A stretch of 64,000 nucleotides of DNA. Source: Doris montereyensis. Taxonomy: Eukaryota > Mollusca > Gastropoda > Nudibranchia > Dorididae. The notes beneath the pieces were generated by a model. The model ran no database searches and was not told where the DNA came from. It saw only the letters and a list, made by a program, of their open reading frames with translations. Shown piece by piece: positions 46,910 to 64,000 of the stretch. The stretch is from assembly GCA_037039925.1 (NCBI GenBank), contig JAXRKP010000385.1, positions 137,001 through 201,000 on the forward strand. Direction: 5' to 3'. Position numbers and translations under genes: made by a program. The stretch's first letter is position 1; the number at the start of each line of letters is the position of its first letter.

Positions 46910-47202
46910 GTGAACATGACGCCAAACCAAAATGTTGTGAGCTGGGGACACATCGATTTATAACAAGGCGTTGAGCTGAACCGTAGTGTTGTGAGCTGGT
47001 AATCATACTAGTTGTAGATCTAGACGACACTGTTTCAAGGCGTTGTAGCTGAACCGTAGTGTTGTGAGCCGGTAATCACGACGACACTGTTTCAATGCAT
47101 TGTAGCTGAACCGTAGTGTTGTGAGCCGGTAATCACGACGACACTGTTTCAATGCATTTAGCTTCCTAGCAATGTTGTGAGCCGGTAATCACGACGACGG
47201 CA
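46910..47202 (+). repeat. 57-bp tandem repeat
   Basis: Regular units at 47031-47087, 47088-47144 and 47145-47202 (unit starts TGTTTCAATGCATTGTAGCT, ends CGGTAATCACGACGACAC). Degenerate units sit upstream from about 46910 with 'ccgtagtgttgtgagctgg'. The last unit diverges in its middle. Confidence 0.9.
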
Positions 47203-47889
47203 GGTGGGTAGGATTCTTTTTCTTTCCTCACAATGTTGTACTCTAAGAAATGTACTTCACTCTACTTTCCTCACTTGACTCATGTGTGAATGAGAAAATA
47301 CTCAGCTATAGGTAGCTCCCCAGATCTTGTCAGAGTGTTAGTACGAAAATTCTTCTAACAGGTTTGATGCTCGCCCCATCTTTCTTGAATTGAGAATTGA
47401 AGACTTTGAATGAAATGGTCTTCTGGGGATAAATGATGGACAGTCGGTGAGCCTTATTGGTAGGGATAGAGATACAAATCCACCTTTTAGCTTTGTCTTT
47501 GTTTACCATAAGTTGTAGATGACCTGATCGAATTACGAGTGAAATATTATTCCGAAGGAAGCATTTATAAGCTCTTTCGGAATAATGATCTTGAAACTAT
47601 TTTTTCGTTTCTGATAAGAAATTGGAATATATCGACAGATCTTGAGCAGGCCTACTAAAAAAATATCAGATTTTTAACACATTGGCTGTATTTTAAAAAT
47701 ATTTACAAATATTTACGGAAGCTTTTTGATTTCTTAAAAGGTGTATACTTTATGTTGTGCCTGGACAGTCGTCAGTAATATTGGTCAGCTAAGCGAACCC
47801 TGAGATGACCGCCATAGTTACTCCTCTGAGATGAAGCAAGTTGTTTACTCCAAAGAAAACAAGCAAACAGGAAAGAAGTAGAAGACTCT

Positions 47890-47970
47890 TACTGCTTGAA
47901 GGACATAGTGACACGAGAAGTGGTTGGACATCAACGAGGAGACCTAAAAAGTAGTAATCGCAAGTAGAGA
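47890..47970 (+). pseudogene. Short LINE coding remnant, plus strand
   Basis: Reads DIVTREVVGHQRGDLKSS, matching the YIVTREVVGHQHEDLKAT segment of the minus-strand LINE fragment at 48540-48947. The two therefore form an inverted pair about 1 kb apart. Confidence 0.6.
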
Positions 47971-48539
47971 GAGGATGTCCAACGACACGGAGAAGAAAGG
48001 CAAAGGAAAGCAAAGGGCACTAGAAGAAGGAAAGGTCTGGTGGAGGACTACTATCTTCTTACACTGGATGAACTCAGCGTAAAAATCATAACAATGTGTC
48101 TGTCGTTTTTTTCCAGAATACACAGTATGTGTTGTTTCTTTAGTGTGTTGTTTTTTAGCCGTACGTTTTGCTGACGTTTAAACATTATTATATAATAATA
48201 TACTTTTGATTAAAACAAAACAATTGAGTCGCTTCAAATGCCACGGTATCATGATTAAAACGTTAACAATAAAACCTCAAAGCCACACAAAAAAACCCAA
48301 CAAAGACAAAACAAACAATACAAACAAACAAAACGAAAGAAAGAAACAAACAAAAAACTACCCATAAAACAAAAGAAAGCAACTTCCAACTTCTCCTCCA
48401 AAACAAACAAACAAACAAAAAAACCAGAGGCGTACGTTGGCTTTGATGTCTACCAGGTCGTTGATGTAGATGGGGAAGAGGGTAGGGCCGAGTACTGAAC
48501 CGTATAGTGTTACATTCCCCGTTTCTGATTTATCCCCAT

Positions 48540-48947
48540 TTATGACGACCTCTTGAGCACATCCAATGCTAGATCCGCTGTGGTTGAGATCAGTTGGATT
48601 TCATACGAGAGGCATTTGCGGAACCCATGGTGTATATTCTTTAGGATGTTGTTCTCTTCTAGGGATTCAATGCCTATCGATCTAATGATGTGTTCAAGCA
48701 TTTTGCAGCATATACATGTCAGTGATATTGGTCTGTAATTTGCTACCATGCTTTTGTCGTCTTTCTTGAAGACTAGTTGCACAAAGACATGCTTCCATAT
48801 TTGTGGTATTTCGCATGTAAACAGAGATCTTTGGAAACATTTGGTTAGTGCTGGGGTATTTCTTTTGTCAACATTTGAAGGAGTCGCTTTTAGGTCTTCG
48901 TGTTGATGTCCAACCACTTCTCGCGTCACTATGTACCCTTGGTACAT
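48540..48947 (-). pseudogene. LINE reverse transcriptase, N-terminal palm fragment
   Basis: About 135 codons open on the minus strand, with IPQIWKHVFVQLVFKKDDKS, NYRPISLTCICCKMLEHIIR and NNILKNIHHGFRKCLS. These match the start of the RT domain of jockey/CR1-like non-LTR elements (VVPIFKKGD ... NYRPISLT ... KILE.I ... QHGFR). There is no FxDD part on this piece, so it is truncated. Confidence 0.87.
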
Positions 48948-48957
48948 AGCATACTTT

Positions 48958-49805
48958 TCCTCATCATCATTTGTGGCGTGCGCTATTCAGTACGTTGCCG
49001 ACCATTCCTCTCCACGTCGTTCTGTCTTCAGCACTTCTTGTAAAATCCGAGGTGATTGTGATATCAGACGTGTTTTGTCTTAACGCCGTTACGTATGTGG
49101 TGCATTGTCTGCCATCAGCTCTTGTTCCTTATGCGAATCCAGGTGTTGCTAATTTTCTTGTTCATTTTGTTCCACACATGGCCAAAAAGTCGCATTTGCC
49201 TTTTCTTGTTGTTCTGTATAAGTTCTCTTTCTTTTCCAATTTTCACTATAATTTCCATGTTTCTTACTCTTGCTGTCCAGGGGATTTTTAATATTCTTCT
49301 TACGCATGCATTTAATAGTGACGAAATGACACATGTCTGCGCTGTTTGTAATTTCGTGTCTATTTTCAGGTTTGAATTGGAGACAACAGCTCTAATATTA
49401 TGGAATGTTTGTTTTACTATCCTTTGCTTTATTTCGGTGGTGTCTTTGTTGTTATTTGTTATGATTGTGGCGAGGTATCTAAACTTTGTTACTTGTTTTA
49501 TAGTTTCTCCTCTACTTGATAAATTGAAAGACGGGTTATTATCTTGTTTACAAGCTACCACTCATGCATTCTGTTTTTTTCACGTTCAGTAACAATCCTT
49601 TTGTCTCACTAAAGTCTACTTATTTGTCTAATATTTGTTGGACATCATCTGGTGTACATACCACACGGCATCATCTTTGGTCAGGTTAACGCCACCGATG
49701 CTTACGCCTCTCTTGTTTTCAATTTCACGGAAGATGATTTCGCTATATACATGACAATGTATAGGTTGAAAAGGTCTTGTGAGAAAATACCTCCTAATTC
49801 ATTAC
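48958..49805 (-). pseudogene. Second LINE RT fragment with TGA-repeat 3' end
   Basis: Minus strand, in order: a palm remnant with DLFNLYIVMYSEIIFREIEN and VSIGGVNLTKDDA (49800-49650); the thumb and C-terminal region KQVTKFRYLATIITNNNKD ... IPWTARVRN ... KKRQMRLFGHV (49561-49115); and the extreme C-terminus AEDRTTWRGMVGNVLNSARH, ending in stop codons and TGATGATGA near 48960. Several frameshifts. Sequence style differs from the neighbouring fragment at 48540-48947. Confidence 0.85.
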
Positions 49806-50228
49806 GATAATAATAATATAATGCAGATTTAGATTCTATCCGTATTTGATAATTTCATTATCCTATTATATGTAGTATTATTATATCATAATAATATGTG
49901 AAACTGCACGTGTTCGTGCTCATTTCGGCGACCGCACTGTCGACACGGCATCAACCTAGATTTTTAAACTTGCCAATTTGTATTAGATATATATACATTT
50001 ATTTTACCCCGCTGGAATTATATGATGTAAAAGAATACAAATGTAAATCTATATGAAAGGATAAAAATCGCGATAACAAAAACGCCGACTGTAGATCTAT
50101 CAAAGTCATAATAACGAAAAGAAAACCAATTCGTACACAATGGTCCATTTGCGGGGGAAAATGAAAATGGCAGTAAATGCGAAAGCTTGCTGTTCTTTGG
50201 TTCGATAAGCTTCAGCCAATCTGTCCAA
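49806..50228. other. KAT5 5' flank
   Basis: AT-rich sequence ending in the presumed KAT5 promoter and leader. No TATA box or other promoter motif can be supported. Confidence 0.4.
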
Positions 50229-50238
50229 CATGGTGAAT

Positions 50239-63293
<13,055 letters not shown>

Positions 63294-63541
63294 ACAGTTT
63301 CGTTATTAGATCAAATGAAGCGTGACCAGACTCTCCATGTGTTTAAACTTCATGGAATATTTCATTTGGCTGCGTACCTGTTGCTTGAGTTAGCCGAGAC
63401 AAATCAAGCACTACAAGACAAGGGTCATATCCTGGATCGACTCCTTGTTGTAGAAGTACTCAAGCCTACCTGAAATGGATGGGAGAATTATTTCTCTTCC
63501 ATTCTTTGCTGTTCGATGAGAAAGTTTAAGTTCGGTGAGAA

Positions 63542-63547
63542 AATAAA
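63542..63547 (+). promoter_or_regulatory. Possible KAT5 polyadenylation signal
   Basis: AATAAA about 250 bases after the KAT5 stop codon, followed by a GT-containing stretch ('cagtgttgtatgaatgatg'). It is the first canonical hexamer downstream of the stop. Confidence 0.5.
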
Positions 63548-63954
63548 ATTCTCAACAGTGTTGTATGAATGATGTCTGAACTGTACGTTAAAAATTTTCA
63601 GTCAAGTATTGAGTCATTTATGAACAAACATCTCGTCTTGATACTGAACGCCCAGACTCAGATGCTCAATGAGATATCTTCACCCACCCTGTTCCAACTC
63701 TCTTTTTCCGACTTCTACGTTTCTTTGTTGTTGCCAAAATGTTAGTCAGAAGAAATTAATTTTGCTTCGGAAAGAAATGCGAAAGGAATTTTTCGGCGAG
63801 TGCGCCGATCAACTTGGGATTTAGTTTTAAAGGTTTTCATTCCCTGAATCATTTTCTCATTGAAATCAATGATCAATCGTGTTTAGATCTAGGATCTAAA
63901 TTCTAGCTCTAGATCCAGATGATTTTTTGTGCTGTGGACCATGGAGTGAGATTC

Positions 63955-64000
63955 TAATTAATTTCCTCAATGGGCCGACTGATCTTGTAATTAATATCGT
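63955..64000 (+). mobile_element. SINE family B 3' end at window edge
   Basis: 'cctcaatgggccgactgatc' followed by 'ttgtaattaatatcg' matches the 3' tail of the family B copy at 52490-52530. Only the tail is present here, and it may continue past the window. Confidence 0.5.

Larger units (their letters stand above)
45607..48208. mobile_element. 2.6-kb region bounded by 50-bp inverted repeats
   Basis: Left arm 45607-45656 (caaaagcatattatta ... cgtacg) and right arm 48160-48208 are reverse complements, with one substitution and one indel in an A-run. Inside are fragments of the fold-back family, a 57-bp tandem repeat, a repeated 'gtcgtcagtaatattggtca' (about 46039 and 47768) and a short LINE-like piece. 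No transposase is visible. It resembles a composite non-autonomous DNA element; no clear target duplication was found. Confidence 0.6.

Overview
This window is animal nuclear DNA. It is AT-rich, with long GT-AG introns, many microsatellites, tRNA-derived SINEs and degraded non-LTR retrotransposons; I see no bacterial operons, CRISPR arrays or rRNA. The gene sequences are clearly metazoan. The density of tRNA-SINEs and the many TCTAGATCTAGA-like stretches suggest a lophotrochozoan, perhaps a mollusc, but that assignment is a weak inference.

Three conserved housekeeping genes can be rebuilt exon by exon. (1) On the minus strand, 13.05-17.78 kb, lies SLC35B2/PAPST1, the Golgi transporter of the sulfate donor PAPS. 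It has four coding exons, and a possible extra 5' exon lies near 43 kb. (2) On the plus strand, 26.62-35.12 kb, lies PSMA6, the 20S proteasome alpha-1 subunit. It has seven exons and 246 codons, fully intact. (3) On the plus strand, 50.24-63.29 kb, lies KAT5/Tip60, the MYST-family histone acetyltransferase. It has twelve exons and about 452 residues. If the 43 kb exon belongs to SLC35B2, PSMA6 is nested antisense in its large first intron. The three genes share no pathway.

SLC35B2 has one single-base deletion and KAT5 has two. All three are missing bases in or beside homopolymers inside otherwise perfectly conserved exons with intact splice sites. This pattern fits residual long-read consensus errors better than gene decay.

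The rest is mobile and repeated DNA. It includes a 431-bp non-autonomous Merlin-like element with 31-bp terminal inverted repeats and an exact 8-bp target duplication; eight copies of one tRNA-derived SINE family, three with visible target duplications; three copies of a second SINE family; several broken LINE reverse transcriptases; a 2.6-kb region bounded by 50-bp inverted repeats (45.6-48.2 kb); a 39-bp and a 57-bp tandem repeat; a 335-bp repeat seen three times; a pair of adjacent palindromic elements; a diverged 1-kb duplication in PSMA6 intron 1; and an 840-bp GA tract. From 4.3 to 13 kb I see no coding sequence.
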